Assembly: GCF_900109945.1 (NCBI RefSeq)
Contig: NZ_FOBX01000016.1
Location: 1-64,000, forward strand
Direction: 5' to 3'
Origin: Bradyrhizobium sp. OK095
GTDB taxonomy: Bacteria; Pseudomonadota; Alphaproteobacteria; Rhizobiales; Xanthobacteraceae
Length of the DNA stretch: 64,000 nt
Program-made: the position numbers and the translations under genes
Notes under the pieces: model-generated
What the model saw: only the letters and a program-made list of their open reading frames with translations
What the model was told of the DNA's origin: nothing
Databases searched by the model: none
In this document: positions 1 to 8,070 of the stretch, one piece after another
Position numbering within the stretch: the first letter of the stretch is position 1
Layout: the number at the start of each line of letters is the position of its first letter

Positions 1-3
1 TCT

Positions 4-31
4 GATGCTGGCCTCCGATCCAGCCAGCATC
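4..31. terminator. Candidate hairpin at window start
   Basis: A 9-bp perfect inverted repeat (gatgctggc / gccagcatc) surrounds a 10-nt loop in the otherwise gene-free first 112 bases. It lies just beyond the 3' end of the minus-strand regulator gene. There is no T-run on either strand, so it is at best an atypical terminator hairpin. Nothing else recognisable lies in bases 1-112. Confidence 0.25.
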
Positions 32-112
32 TTGAATCACAAACCGCCGCCCGACGGAATCCCTCCCGATTCAATCAATCGATGAACCGCTCTAGTGGCG
101 TGAGGCGGAACG

Positions 113-769
113 CTACCCGGCCGCCGCCGTCACGCAATTCACCCACAGCACCACGGCCTTCGCATCCTCGGCCGGATTGGAAAACCGGTGCGGCCTTCGG
201 CTCGCAAATCTAAAACTGTCGCCCGTCTTCAGCGACCACGTCTCGCTGTCCACCGTCAGCAGCATCTTGCCTTCAAGCACGAGGCCGGCCTCTTCGCCGT
301 CATGGGTGTAGAGCTCGTCGCCGGTGGAGCCGCCGGGCTCCAGATGCACCAGGAACAGGTTCAGCTTGTTGTCGGCGCTGGCCGGGCTGAGCAATTGCTT
401 GGAGACGCCGGTGCGCCAAAGCTTGAGCTCGGGCCGCTGCAGTCCACGCGTCACCACCTGATCGGAGGTGCCGTCGGCGCTCGGGCTCGCACCGAACAGC
501 GCGGCGATGCCGACGCCGAGCACGTCGGCGAGCGTTGCCAGCACGCGCAGCGACGGTGACGACAGGCCGCGCTCGATCTGGCTGAGGAAGCCGATCGACA
601 GCTCCGTGCGCGCCGCGATCGTTTCCAGCGAGAATTGCCTGACGCGCCGGAGATCCCTGATACGGCGGCCGACCGCAACGTCCATCGCAGGCTCGGCCGG
701 CTTCGAGATAGCCTTTGCCTTCGCCTTCTTTGCGGCGGCCGGTTTGCGCATTCTTTTGCCACCGCTCAC
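113..769 (-). CDS. XRE-family transcriptional regulator with cupin sensor domain
   Basis: A 218-residue DNA-binding regulator. Residues 1-30 are a Lys/Ala-rich tail; residues about 32-92 form an XRE-type helix-turn-helix (LSIGFLSQIERG recognition region); residues about 135-212 form a cupin_2 barrel (EPGGSTGDELYTHDGEEAG, then GDSFRFASRRPHRF). Such HTH-cupin proteins generally regulate neighbouring amino-acid or amine uptake and catabolism genes and bind a small ligand in the cupin. I chose the GTG at 769 because AAGGAAG precedes it by about 9 nt; an ATG six codons in is the alternative. It diverges from an ABC transporter/FAD oxidase operon, and the shared 160-bp gap contains two inverted repeats, so it probably regulates both itself and that operon. 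Confidence 0.9.
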   Translation of the reverse strand: MSGGKRMRKPAAAKKAKAKAISKPAEPAMDVAVGRRIRDLRRVRQFSLETIAARTELSIGFLSQIERGLSSPSLRVLATLADVLGVGIAALFGASPSADGTSDQVVTRGLQRPELKLWRTGVSKQLLSPASADNKLNLFLVHLEPGGSTGDELYTHDGEEAGLVLEGKMLLTVDSETWSLKTGDSFRFASRRPHRFSNPAEDAKAVVLWVNCVTAAAG

Positions 770-783
770 GTCAAACCGCTTCC

Positions 784-797
784 TTCATGTGCATGAA
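784..797. promoter_or_regulatory. Palindrome in divergent promoter region (candidate operator)
   Basis: A perfect 14-bp palindrome, TTCATG-TG-CATGAA, lies 15 bp upstream of the GTG start of the XRE/cupin regulator. Its position fits an autoregulatory operator. The assignment is inference from symmetry and location only. Confidence 0.35.
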
Positions 798-830
798 AAC
801 CGCTTGCATCACCCGTGAAAGTGTGACCAA

Positions 831-850
831 ATTTTCATATTGGTGAAAAT
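831..850. promoter_or_regulatory. Inverted repeat in divergent promoter region (candidate operator)
   Basis: ATTTTCA and TGAAAAT are perfect 7-bp inverted arms separated by 6 nt, in the AT-richer centre of the gap between the regulator and the ABC operon. It lies about 80 bp upstream of the solute-binding protein start, a usual place for an operator of a divergently encoded HTH regulator. Confidence 0.45.
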
Positions 851-930
851 AGGCCGAAACGGCTCGGCCCGCAACGTCTGATCACGACATGTGCGAGCGC
901 CGCCATCGGCCGGACCCAAAGGGGAATGCG

Positions 931-1689
931 ATGAAGCGTTTTGGTCTGGCCGCAGTCGCGGCACTCGCGCTGGCAGCCATGGTGCCGGCCTCGGCGCAGC
1001 AGGTGCTGAAGGTCGGCTCGACGCCGACGGGCATTCCCTTCACCTTCCTGGACACCAAGACCAACACCATCCAGGGCATCATGGTCGATCTCGTCACCGA
1101 GATCGGCAAGGACGCCGGCCTCAGCGTGCAGATCGAGCCGATGGCGTTCTCGGCGCTGATCCCGTCGCTGACCTCGAGCAAGATCGACATCATTGCGGCC
1201 GCTATGTTCATCACCGCGCCGCGCAAGGAAGTCGTCGACTTCTCCGATCCGATCTACACCTATGGCGAAGGCCTCGTCGTGCCGAAGGCCGACACCAAGG
1301 CCTATGCCACGCAGGACGATTTGAAGGGCGAGACTGTCGGCGCCCAGGTCGGTACCGCCTTCGTCGACGCGCTGAAGAAGTCCGGCCTGTTCGCCGACGT
1401 CAAGGCCTACGATACCATCCCCGACATCATGCGCGACGTGAACACCGGCCGCCTCAAGGCCGGCTTCGCCGACTACCCGATCCTCGCCTACAATCTGAAG
1501 CAGGGCGGCTTTCCCGATGTGCGGCTCGTCGACGCCTACAAGCCCGTTACCGTCGGCTCGGTCGGCATCGGCGTGCGCAAGGGCGAGAGCGCGCTGCTCG
1601 GCAAGATCAATGCGTCGCTTGCGAAGCTGAAGGCCAACGGCACCATCGACAAGATCCTCGAAAAATGGGGCCAGAAGGCCCAAGGCTGA
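931..1689 (+). CDS. Amino-acid-type ABC transporter substrate-binding protein
   Basis: A 252-residue periplasmic solute-binding protein of the SBP_bac_3 (family 3) class, which captures polar amino acids or related amines. The ATG at 931 is chosen over an upstream in-frame ATG at 889 because it follows AAGGGGAATGCG and starts a clean Sec signal peptide (MKRFGLAAVAALALAAM, cleaved after SAQ). The mature protein has the family pattern: GIPFTF near the N-terminus, GIMVDLV, the TSSKIDIIAAAMFIT segment and a GSVGIGVRKGE hinge. It is the first gene of an operon with the permease and ATPase just downstream and a terminal FAD oxidoreductase, which suggests import of an amine or amino acid that is then oxidised. 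The ligand cannot be read from the sequence. Confidence 0.93.
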   Translation: MKRFGLAAVAALALAAMVPASAQQVLKVGSTPTGIPFTFLDTKTNTIQGIMVDLVTEIGKDAGLSVQIEPMAFSALIPSLTSSKIDIIAAAMFITAPRKEVVDFSDPIYTYGEGLVVPKADTKAYATQDDLKGETVGAQVGTAFVDALKKSGLFADVKAYDTIPDIMRDVNTGRLKAGFADYPILAYNLKQGGFPDVRLVDAYKPVTVGSVGIGVRKGESALLGKINASLAKLKANGTIDKILEKWGQKAQG

Positions 1690-1728
1690 TAGCGGCTCAT
1701 CGAAGGCTTTTCTGATGAGGGCTTGCCG

Positions 1729-2382
1729 ATGAAAGGCTTCTGGCACGACGCCGTCGAGTTCTTCCCGATCTTGATGAGCGGCGTCGTGCTGACGATCGTC
1801 GTCACCATCGGCTCGCTGCTGCTCTCGACGGTGCTCGGCCTCGTTTGGGCGATGATGCGTGTCTCCGGCATCAAGGTGCTGTCGGTCCTCAGCGCCAGCC
1901 TGATCAATGTGATCCGCGGCATCCCGATCATCGTGCTCTTGTTTTACCTCTACTTCGTGATGCCCGATCTCGGTGTCACGCTATCGGCCTTGCAGGCCGC
2001 CATCCTCGGGCTCGGCATCGCCTACTCGGCCTATCAGGCGGAGAATTTCCGCGCCGGCATCGAGGCGATCGACAAGGGGCAGATCGAGGCGGCGCAGTCG
2101 ATCGGCATGGGCTGGTGGCTGACGATGCGCCGCGTGGTGCTGCCGCAAGCCGTGCGCATCGTGCTGCCGCCTTACGGCAACGTCATGATCATGATGCTGA
2201 AGGATTCCTCGCAGGCTTCCACCATCACGGTCGCCGAGCTTGCTCTTCAGGGCAAGCTGATCGCGTCCTCGACCTTCAAGAACACCAATGTGTTCACGAT
2301 GGTGGCGCTGATGTATCTGACCATGAGCATCCCGCTGATCCTGCTGGTCCGCCACTTCGAGAAGCGGGCCGGCAAGAAATGA
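1729..2382 (+). CDS. Amino-acid ABC transporter permease
   Basis: A 217-residue inner-membrane permease of the HisMQ/GlnP family with about five membrane segments. The EAA loop that contacts the ATPase is visible as EAAQSIGMGWWLTMRRVVLPQA, and the family signature RGIPIIVLLFYLYF precedes it. A TTG lies two codons upstream, but the ATG at 1729 is the better start. Only one permease is encoded here, so the membrane pore would be a homodimer or share a partner encoded elsewhere. Its stop overlaps the start of the ATPase gene by 4 nt (ATGA), implying translational coupling. Confidence 0.93.
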   Translation: MKGFWHDAVEFFPILMSGVVLTIVVTIGSLLLSTVLGLVWAMMRVSGIKVLSVLSASLINVIRGIPIIVLLFYLYFVMPDLGVTLSALQAAILGLGIAYSAYQAENFRAGIEAIDKGQIEAAQSIGMGWWLTMRRVVLPQAVRIVLPPYGNVMIMMLKDSSQASTITVAELALQGKLIASSTFKNTNVFTMVALMYLTMSIPLILLVRHFEKRAGKK

Positions 2383-3110
2383 TCGATCTCAAGGACGTTC
2401 ACAAGAGCTTTGGCGAGAACGAGGTGCTCAAGGGCATCACGGCGTCAGTGCAGAAGGGCGAGGTGGTCTGCGTCGTCGGCCCGTCCGGCTCGGGCAAGTC
2501 CACCATCCTGCGCTGTATCAACGGTCTAGAAAGTTACGATCGCGGCGAGATCAGCGTCGAGGAATTGAAGGTCGACCGCGACGCGCCGTCGATCGTGAAA
2601 GTCCGCACCCAGGTCTCGATGGTGTTCCAGCGCTTTAACCTGTTCCCGCATCGGACGGTTCTCGAAAACGTCATCGAGGGACCGCTCTACGTGAAGAAGG
2701 AGCCGCGCGCGGCGGCGCTCGAGCGTGGCCGCATGCTGCTGGCGCAAGTCGGCCTCGCCGAAAAGGCCGATGCGCATCCGCCGCAGCTTTCCGGCGGCCA
2801 GCAGCAGCGCGTCGCGATTGCGCGGGCGCTGGCGATGCAGCCCAAGGCGATCCTGTTCGACGAGCCGACCTCGGCGCTCGATCCCGAGCTTGTCGGCGAC
2901 GTTCTCGGCGTGATGCGCAAGCTCGCCGACGACGGCATGACCATGGTCGTCGTCACCCACGAGATGGGCTTTGCCCGCGACGTCGCCGACCGCGTGCTGT
3001 TCATCGACGGCGGCGTTATCGTCGAGCAGGGGCCGGCCAAGGCACTGCTCAATCAACCCCAGCATCCGCGCACGCAAGACTTCTTGCGCCGCGTGCTGCA
3101 TCCGCTCTGA
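2379..3110 (+). CDS. Amino-acid ABC transporter ATP-binding protein
   Basis: A 243-residue cytoplasmic ATPase of the GlnQ/HisP type. All catalytic elements are present: Walker A GPSGSGKST, Q-loop VFQRFNLFPH, ABC signature LSGGQQQR, Walker B ILFDEPTSALD and the H-loop VVVTHEMGFA. The start is the ATG at 2379, which overlaps the permease stop; the open frame extends far upstream, but only through the permease coding region. It powers uptake through the permease and binding protein encoded upstream. Confidence 0.95.
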   Translation: MIDLKDVHKSFGENEVLKGITASVQKGEVVCVVGPSGSGKSTILRCINGLESYDRGEISVEELKVDRDAPSIVKVRTQVSMVFQRFNLFPHRTVLENVIEGPLYVKKEPRAAALERGRMLLAQVGLAEKADAHPPQLSGGQQQRVAIARALAMQPKAILFDEPTSALDPELVGDVLGVMRKLADDGMTMVVVTHEMGFARDVADRVLFIDGGVIVEQGPAKALLNQPQHPRTQDFLRRVLHPL

Positions 3111-3122
3111 CCGGACTTCGCC

Positions 3123-4406
3123 ATGACGCGTCTGCCTCTACCGCCCTCGCTCTATGCCGACACCGCCGTCGCGCGGGTGGCCACGCCGCCGCTCGATGTC
3201 GACAAGAGCGTCTCCGTCGCCATCGTCGGCGGCGGCTACACGGGGCTTTCCACGGCGTTGCATCTGGCGGAGCAGGGTGTCGATGCCCTGGTGCTGGAGG
3301 CGCAGGAGCCTGGCTGGGGCGCGTCCGGAAACAATGGCGGCCACACCAATCCCGGCCTGAAGCACGATCCTGATCAGATCGAGGCCGATTTCGGCGCCGA
3401 GCTTGGCCGCCGCATGATCGAGTTCGCCTACGGCACGCCGAATTTCACGCATGAGCTGATCCGCCGCTACCAGATCCCGTGCGAGGCGCGGCAGAACGGG
3501 ACGCTGCGCGCGGCCTACAACGAGGCCAGCGCTGCCGCGATCAAGACAACGGCAGACCAATGCATCCACCGCGGCATGCCGGTGAAATATCTAAACCGCG
3601 AGCAATTGCACGAGATGACCGGCACGGACCGATACATCGGCGCGATGCTCGACTCCCGCGGTGGCGATCTGCATCCGCTCAGCTACGCCCGTGGCCTCGC
3701 GCGCGCCGCGATCTCCGCAGGTGCGAAGGTCCATGGCGAGACGCCGGCGCTATCGCTGCGCCGCGACGGCTCGCGGTGGCGCATCGAGACGCCGCGCGCA
3801 GTCGTGCATGCCGATAAGGTCCTGCTCGCCACCAACGGTTTTACCGACGATCTCTGGCCGGCAGTCCGCCGCACCATCGTGCCGGTGTTTTCGTCGATCG
3901 CTGCGACGGCCCCGCTCTCGGACGATATCGCACGCTCGATCATGCCGACGCGGCCGGTGCTCTACGAGAGCGGCCACATCACCGTCTATTACCGCATCGA
4001 CCAGCAGAATCGCCTGCTGATGGGCGGCCGCGGCCCGATGCGCTGGATCAACTCGCCCAACGATGTCGCCTATCTCATGCGGTACGCCGAGCGGCTCTGG
4101 CCCCAGCTCAAGGGCGTCGCCTGGACCCATGGCTGGAATAGCCGGCTCGCGATCACCAAGGATCATTATCCGCACGTGCACGAGCCCGCTGAAAGCATCC
4201 TGATCTCGCTCGGCTGCAACGGCCGCGGCGTCGCGCTCTCGACCGCGATGGGCGCCCAGCTCGCGCGCCGCCTGATCGGCGGCGCCAAGGCCGAGATCGA
4301 CATGCCCGTCACCGGCATCAAGCCGATCCCGATGCACGCATTCTGGCCGGTGGGTGTGACGACGGCCGTGATCGCTGGCCGTGTCCGCGACCGGCTGGGG
4401 ATCTAG
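3123..4406 (+). CDS. FAD-dependent oxidoreductase (DAO / gamma-glutamylputrescine oxidase-like)
   Basis: A 427-residue flavoenzyme of the D-amino-acid oxidase fold. A Rossmann FAD-binding motif lies at residues about 34-62 (VAIVGGGYTGLSTALHLAEQG, then VLEAQEPGWGASGNNGG), and the GWGASGNNGGH stretch is typical of the OrdL/PuuB group, which oxidises gamma-glutamyl-amines, sarcosine-like substrates or secondary amines. The C-terminal GCNGRGVALSTAMG is the usual second FAD contact. It starts 12 nt after the ATPase stop, so it is the last gene of the amino-acid/amine ABC operon and probably oxidises the imported substrate. The substrate is not determinable from sequence; a gamma-glutamyltransferase gene sits 0.5 kb downstream on the opposite strand. 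Confidence 0.85.
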   Translation: MTRLPLPPSLYADTAVARVATPPLDVDKSVSVAIVGGGYTGLSTALHLAEQGVDALVLEAQEPGWGASGNNGGHTNPGLKHDPDQIEADFGAELGRRMIEFAYGTPNFTHELIRRYQIPCEARQNGTLRAAYNEASAAAIKTTADQCIHRGMPVKYLNREQLHEMTGTDRYIGAMLDSRGGDLHPLSYARGLARAAISAGAKVHGETPALSLRRDGSRWRIETPRAVVHADKVLLATNGFTDDLWPAVRRTIVPVFSSIAATAPLSDDIARSIMPTRPVLYESGHITVYYRIDQQNRLLMGGRGPMRWINSPNDVAYLMRYAERLWPQLKGVAWTHGWNSRLAITKDHYPHVHEPAESILISLGCNGRGVALSTAMGAQLARRLIGGAKAEIDMPVTGIKPIPMHAFWPVGVTTAVIAGRVRDRLGI

Positions 4407-4470
4407 CTCGCAGGCCCTTTGTTGGTCTATTCTGTCTCGTTGCTGATGGAAACAACGAGAGAGGCTGTCT

Positions 4471-4935
4471 GTGACGGAAAACGCGAGCGCAAATGCCGGC
4501 GAGCCTAAGGTTGTTGATGTTGAATTATTCATCGTCCACCCGACCCTGTCTCCGGCTGAGATCAGTGCCGCGTTAGGGCTTGAAGGACGCGGGCATCGCG
4601 TTGGCGATCCCAGGATAACGCCCAAAGGCAGGCCGCTGGAGGGGACATATCAGGACACCAGGTGGCGGCATTCCACCCGTTGCGAGCTCACGGATCAATG
4701 GTTCGTCGATAAGATAGTGGCGCTGATCGAAATTCTCACGCCGCATAAGCAATTTCTTCGCCACGTGCGTGCCACGGGTGGCGAGGCGCAGATTATCGTT
4801 CAATTCCTGAGCGGCTATCTCTCAGACACTGTGCCGATCGACACGCTGTCCGCGATCGTCGACCTGCATCTGGATTTTGGGATTGAGGTTTTTAACGTGC
4901 CTCAATCGAGCCGGGATATCGCCCTCGACACGTAG
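4471..4935 (+). CDS. DUF4279 domain-containing protein
   Basis: A 154-residue protein that looks like the DUF4279 family: VDVELFIVHPTLSPAEISAALGL followed by a conserved RHSTRCE strand and a C-terminal alternating strand/helix pattern ending in VPQSSRDIA. The family has no established function and is often found in contact-dependent or horizontally mobile contexts. Translation starts at the GTG at 4471 after an AGAGAGG element. Local base composition is lower in GC than in the flanking genes (for example GTTGTTGATGTTGAATTATT), a hint of separate acquisition. It converges on the gamma-glutamyltransferase gene with only 13 bp between stops. Confidence 0.7.
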   Translation: MTENASANAGEPKVVDVELFIVHPTLSPAEISAALGLEGRGHRVGDPRITPKGRPLEGTYQDTRWRHSTRCELTDQWFVDKIVALIEILTPHKQFLRHVRATGGEAQIIVQFLSGYLSDTVPIDTLSAIVDLHLDFGIEVFNVPQSSRDIALDT

Positions 4936-4948
4936 CGCATTCGAACGA

Positions 4949-6541
4949 TCAGGAGCCCTCCGCCACAGCATCCGCCCAGGGCTGGAAGATCTCGACTGCG
5001 CCGGAATTCGTGTCGCCGTTGCGCATCACGACGCTCGGGCAGGCGAATTTTTGCGGCAGGGACTGCACCCGCGCTTCCTCATAGTCGAAGCGCGCGGCGA
5101 GCGCCTTGCGCGTGTCAGCTGACAAACGCGCATCGCCGATCACGATCGCCCCCTCGCTGGCGTCGATACGCGGCTGGTGGATGGCGGTATCGAGATCCAT
5201 TCCAAAGTCCATCGCAAAGGACACGAGCTGCATCACTGACGGCAGGATGCGCCGGCCGCCGGATGCGCCGACTGCGAGACGCTTGCCGTCCTTGGTTTCG
5301 GCGATGACGGGCGTGTAATTGGTGAGGCAGCGCTTGCCGGGGGCGAGCGAGTTGGTGCTGCCGGGCGTCGGATCGAACCACATGATGCCGTTGTTCATGG
5401 CGATGCCGGTGTGCGGCGTCACATATTTCGAGCCGAAGGACGAGAGCAGGGTCTGCGTCACAGCGGCCATGTTGCCGTGGCGATCGACCACGGAGAAATG
5501 CGTGGTGCAGGCGGGCGCCAGATATTCCGCGCCGAGCGAGCGCTTGCCGTCGGCATCGCCCATGTCCTTGAGCCGCTCGCGATAGGCTGCTTGCAAGGCC
5601 AGTGCATATTCGGCGTAAGCGGCTGCGTCGGGCGCGCCCGTGGGCTTGAGATTCTCCTGCAACAGGCGCAGTGCATGCGCCATGGTCGGCCCGGCCGTGA
5701 GCTCCGGCGTCGCATACACCTTGCCGCCGCGATAAGGGATCGCGAGCGGCTCGCGCAAATGGCTGCGGAACGCGGCGAGATCCTCCACCGACAGCGAGCC
5801 GCCGTCCGCCTTGATGTCGGAGGCGATGCTCTTGGCGAGATCGCCCTGGTAGAAATCGCGCGGGCCGGCTTCGGCGAGATGCGACAGCGTCGCCTTCAAC
5901 GTCTCAAGCGGCAGCCGCGTCTCGGATTTGATGCCCCATGGTGCGCTCGGCGGCAGGCCGTCCTTCAGGAACGTTGCCGCGCTTCCCGGATAGCGCCTGA
6001 GATCGGCGGCCGATGCTGCAATCGTCAGCGTGGTCCACCAATCGACCAGCAGGCCTTCGCCGGCGAGTGCCACGGCCGGTGCGACCAGATCCCTCCACGG
6101 CAGCCTGGCGTGGCGGCGATGCGCCTCCTCCATGCCGGCGACGACGCCGGGTACGGCGACCGAACCGGGACCATGGATGTTGCGATCGTCCTTCACCCGC
6201 TGCCAGGGAAACAGATCGGCGGCCGCGCCCTCGCCGCTGAGCGGATAGTCGGCCGCGCGCAGGCTCTGCGGCGCGCACATGCCGTAGTCGATCACCTCGT
6301 AGCGATTTTCCTTGGCGCGGTAGAGCACCATGGCGCCGCCGCCGCCGATGCCGCTGTTCCAGGGCTCCAGCACGTTCAGCGCAAAGGTGGTCGCGACGAT
6401 CGCGTCCACGCAGTCACCGCCTGCTGCCAGCACCTGCGCCCCCACTTCGGCCGCACGCCGCGATTGCGAGGCGACGATGCCGCCCTTGGATGTGACGGCG
6501 GGTTTGCGGACGGTTTGGGCGAGGCTGAACTGATGAGGCAT
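4949..6541 (-). CDS. Gamma-glutamyltransferase family protein
   Basis: A 530-residue Ntn-hydrolase of the GGT family, which cleaves gamma-glutamyl amides such as glutathione or transfers the glutamyl group. The autoprocessing and catalytic region is intact: TTHFSVVDRHGNMAA at residues 346-360, where Thr346 is the expected nucleophile after self-cleavage, and a GASGGRRI oxyanion-type loop follows at about 425-432. The N-terminal SKGGIVASQ and GIGGGGAMVL segments are the family glutamate-binding scaffold. No signal peptide is visible, so it may act in the cytoplasm, unlike classical periplasmic GGT. The ATG at 6541 is preferred over one 16 codons upstream whose extra residues are not GGT-like. 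It is transcribed towards the DUF4279 gene and diverges from the enoyl-CoA hydratase gene. Confidence 0.9.
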   Translation of the reverse strand: MPHQFSLAQTVRKPAVTSKGGIVASQSRRAAEVGAQVLAAGGDCVDAIVATTFALNVLEPWNSGIGGGGAMVLYRAKENRYEVIDYGMCAPQSLRAADYPLSGEGAAADLFPWQRVKDDRNIHGPGSVAVPGVVAGMEEAHRRHARLPWRDLVAPAVALAGEGLLVDWWTTLTIAASAADLRRYPGSAATFLKDGLPPSAPWGIKSETRLPLETLKATLSHLAEAGPRDFYQGDLAKSIASDIKADGGSLSVEDLAAFRSHLREPLAIPYRGGKVYATPELTAGPTMAHALRLLQENLKPTGAPDAAAYAEYALALQAAYRERLKDMGDADGKRSLGAEYLAPACTTHFSVVDRHGNMAAVTQTLLSSFGSKYVTPHTGIAMNNGIMWFDPTPGSTNSLAPGKRCLTNYTPVIAETKDGKRLAVGASGGRRILPSVMQLVSFAMDFGMDLDTAIHQPRIDASEGAIVIGDARLSADTRKALAARFDYEEARVQSLPQKFACPSVVMRNGDTNSGAVEIFQPWADAVAEGS

Positions 6542-6652
6542 GATGTCGCTTGATGTCTTGTGTCGTGGCTTGGTTGCGATGCTTCTCAATTGGCGAAGCG
6601 CGCGGACAATGGCACATTGCCGCCAACGAGAACATCCAAAGGGAGACGCGAC

Positions 6653-7426
6653 ATGGCAGGTGTGAAACAGGCGCGGGATGGCGCGGTCGGGATTTTGACG
6701 CTCGACGAGCCGGCAAGCCTGAACGCGATGACGCCGGACCTGCTCGGCGCGCTCGCCGCCGCCATCGTCGAGATGACCGGGGATGAGGACGTCCGCGCCC
6801 TGGTTCTCACCGGCGCGGGGCGCGGCTTTTGCTCAGGACAGAATTTGAAGGCGTCGGAAGCGCTGGGCGAGGATATCGCCGCAGGCGTGATGCGTTTCTA
6901 CTGGCCGGCTTTCAGAGCGCTGCGCGAATGCCGTGTGCCGGTGGTCGTCGCCGTCAATGGCGTGGCGGCCGGCGGCGGCTTCAGTCTCGCGATGGCCGGC
7001 GACATGATTGTCGCTGCCCGGTCGGCGAGCTTCATCCAGGTGTTCAGCCGTATCGCGCTGGTGCCGGATCTCGGCTCGACCTGGCTATTGCCGCGCCTGG
7101 TCGGTCGGCAGCGCGCGCTCGAGCTGATGCTCCTGAACGAGCCGCTGACGGCCGAACGCGCGGAAGAGATCGGCCTGGTGCGGCAGGTCGTCGACGATGC
7201 GAAGCTGATGGATGAGGCGCTGGCGCTGGCGCGCCGTTTGGCCGATGGCCCGACGCGCGCCTTGGTCGCAACCCGTGCGCTGGTCGAGGAGAGCGAGCAT
7301 GCGACCTACGAGGCGCAATTCCGCCGCGAGATCGAGCTTCAGGCCACGATCCGCAAGAGCGCCGACGCTGTCGAAGGCCGCAATGCCTTTGTCGAAAAGC
7401 GCAAGGCGAGGTTTACGGGCAAGTAG
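6653..7426 (+). CDS. Enoyl-CoA hydratase/isomerase (PaaG-like)
   Basis: A 257-residue crotonase-fold enzyme. Residues about 50-75 (LVLTGAGRGFCSGQNL) and 105-120 (NGVAAGGGFSLAMAGD) form the CoA-binding oxyanion hole. The segment LVPDLGSTWLLPRLVG carries the Asp typical of PaaG-type isomerases (2-(1,2-epoxy-1,2-dihydrophenyl)acetyl-CoA isomerase) and lacks the two Glu residues of classical hydratases. That suggests an isomerase or ring-opening role, although no other paa genes are present. The ATG at 6653 is preceded by AAAGGGAG; a longer in-frame extension upstream lacks family similarity. Confidence 0.9.
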   Translation: MAGVKQARDGAVGILTLDEPASLNAMTPDLLGALAAAIVEMTGDEDVRALVLTGAGRGFCSGQNLKASEALGEDIAAGVMRFYWPAFRALRECRVPVVVAVNGVAAGGGFSLAMAGDMIVAARSASFIQVFSRIALVPDLGSTWLLPRLVGRQRALELMLLNEPLTAERAEEIGLVRQVVDDAKLMDEALALARRLADGPTRALVATRALVEESEHATYEAQFRREIELQATIRKSADAVEGRNAFVEKRKARFTGK

Positions 7427-7448
7427 GGGATAAGGTGGTGGACCGCGC

Positions 7449-7625
7449 TCAAAGCCTGCGGTCGAGCCGGCTGGCCTGATACTTGGCGTGCCATTTCGGC
7501 CCCGGGCCGCGCATGTAGTGGAGTTCGGGGCGGTAGGGATTGCCGGCGATCCTCACCAGCTTCTGCCATTTGGTGGCGACGAAGGTGAGGGGCTGGCGGA
7601 GCAGGGTTAGCGAAGCTAACAGCAT
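7449..7625 (-). CDS. Small conserved-looking hypothetical protein (58 aa)
   Basis: A 58-residue open frame reading MLLASLTLLRQPLTF... and ending ...QASRLDRRL. It starts with an ATG preceded by TTGAGGTGATGCC, a good ribosome-binding site that overlaps the stop codon of the upstream DUF6894 gene, so the two appear translationally coupled. It is rich in Arg/Lys with a short hydrophobic N-terminus. I do not recognise a family and assign no function. The case for its being real rests on ribosome-binding site placement, same-strand coupling and absence of a better frame. Confidence 0.6.
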   Translation of the reverse strand: MLLASLTLLRQPLTFVATKWQKLVRIAGNPYRPELHYMRGPGPKWHAKYQASRLDRRL

Positions 7626-7634
7626 GGCATCACC

Positions 7635-7868
7635 TCAATGCGGCTTGCCGAGCATGGCGGTGAAGGGGAGATCGAAGATCTCCTCGCCGTCGGAACCGCT
7701 CACATGAATCACCCAGTCGCGCCAGTCTTCAGCGCCGGGCGTCAGGATCATCGAGTTCATGATCTGGGCGGCCCGGTCGCGTGCCTCGGTCAGGTTGGCG
7801 ACGGCGGCGCCGTAGCGGTCGACCAGCGTGCCTTCGGTGTTGGAGCAGTGAAAATAGACCTGGACCAT
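7635..7868 (-). CDS. DUF6894 family small protein
   Basis: A 77-residue protein of the DUF6894 type common in Bradyrhizobium and relatives: it begins VQVYFHCSNTEG, followed by a DRYGAAVANLTEARDRAA helix. Function is unknown. The ATG at 7868 has an AGGAG element 6-7 nt upstream; 15 additional upstream codons (MVSVCHPNRSRQETH) look untranslated. It is followed at once by a coupled 58-residue gene on the same strand and diverges from a sugar dehydrogenase gene. Confidence 0.8.
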   Translation of the reverse strand: MVQVYFHCSNTEGTLVDRYGAAVANLTEARDRAAQIMNSMILTPGAEDWRDWVIHVSGSDGEEIFDLPFTAMLGKPH

Positions 7869-8070
7869 ATGCGTCTCCTGTCGGGAGCGATTGGGATGGC
7901 AAACCGATACCACCCGAGGCCTTCGCGAAACATTCGTGTCGAGCCCGGTAAGGGAATTTACGGAGATTGGTCGGCGCCAAGGTCGTTACAGGTTTAATCA
8001 CAGGCGGGTGATGACTGGACGGCGCCGAGGCGCCATGGAACAAGTTTCCCGGAAAGTCGGGGAGGCCACC

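Noticed and set aside
1..7426. Reading the ABC/FAD oxidase/GGT region as a canonical puu (putrescine) pathway
   Set aside because: No gamma-glutamylputrescine synthetase, aldehyde dehydrogenase or PuuD hydrolase is present, and the GGT is on the opposite strand with a DUF4279 gene between.
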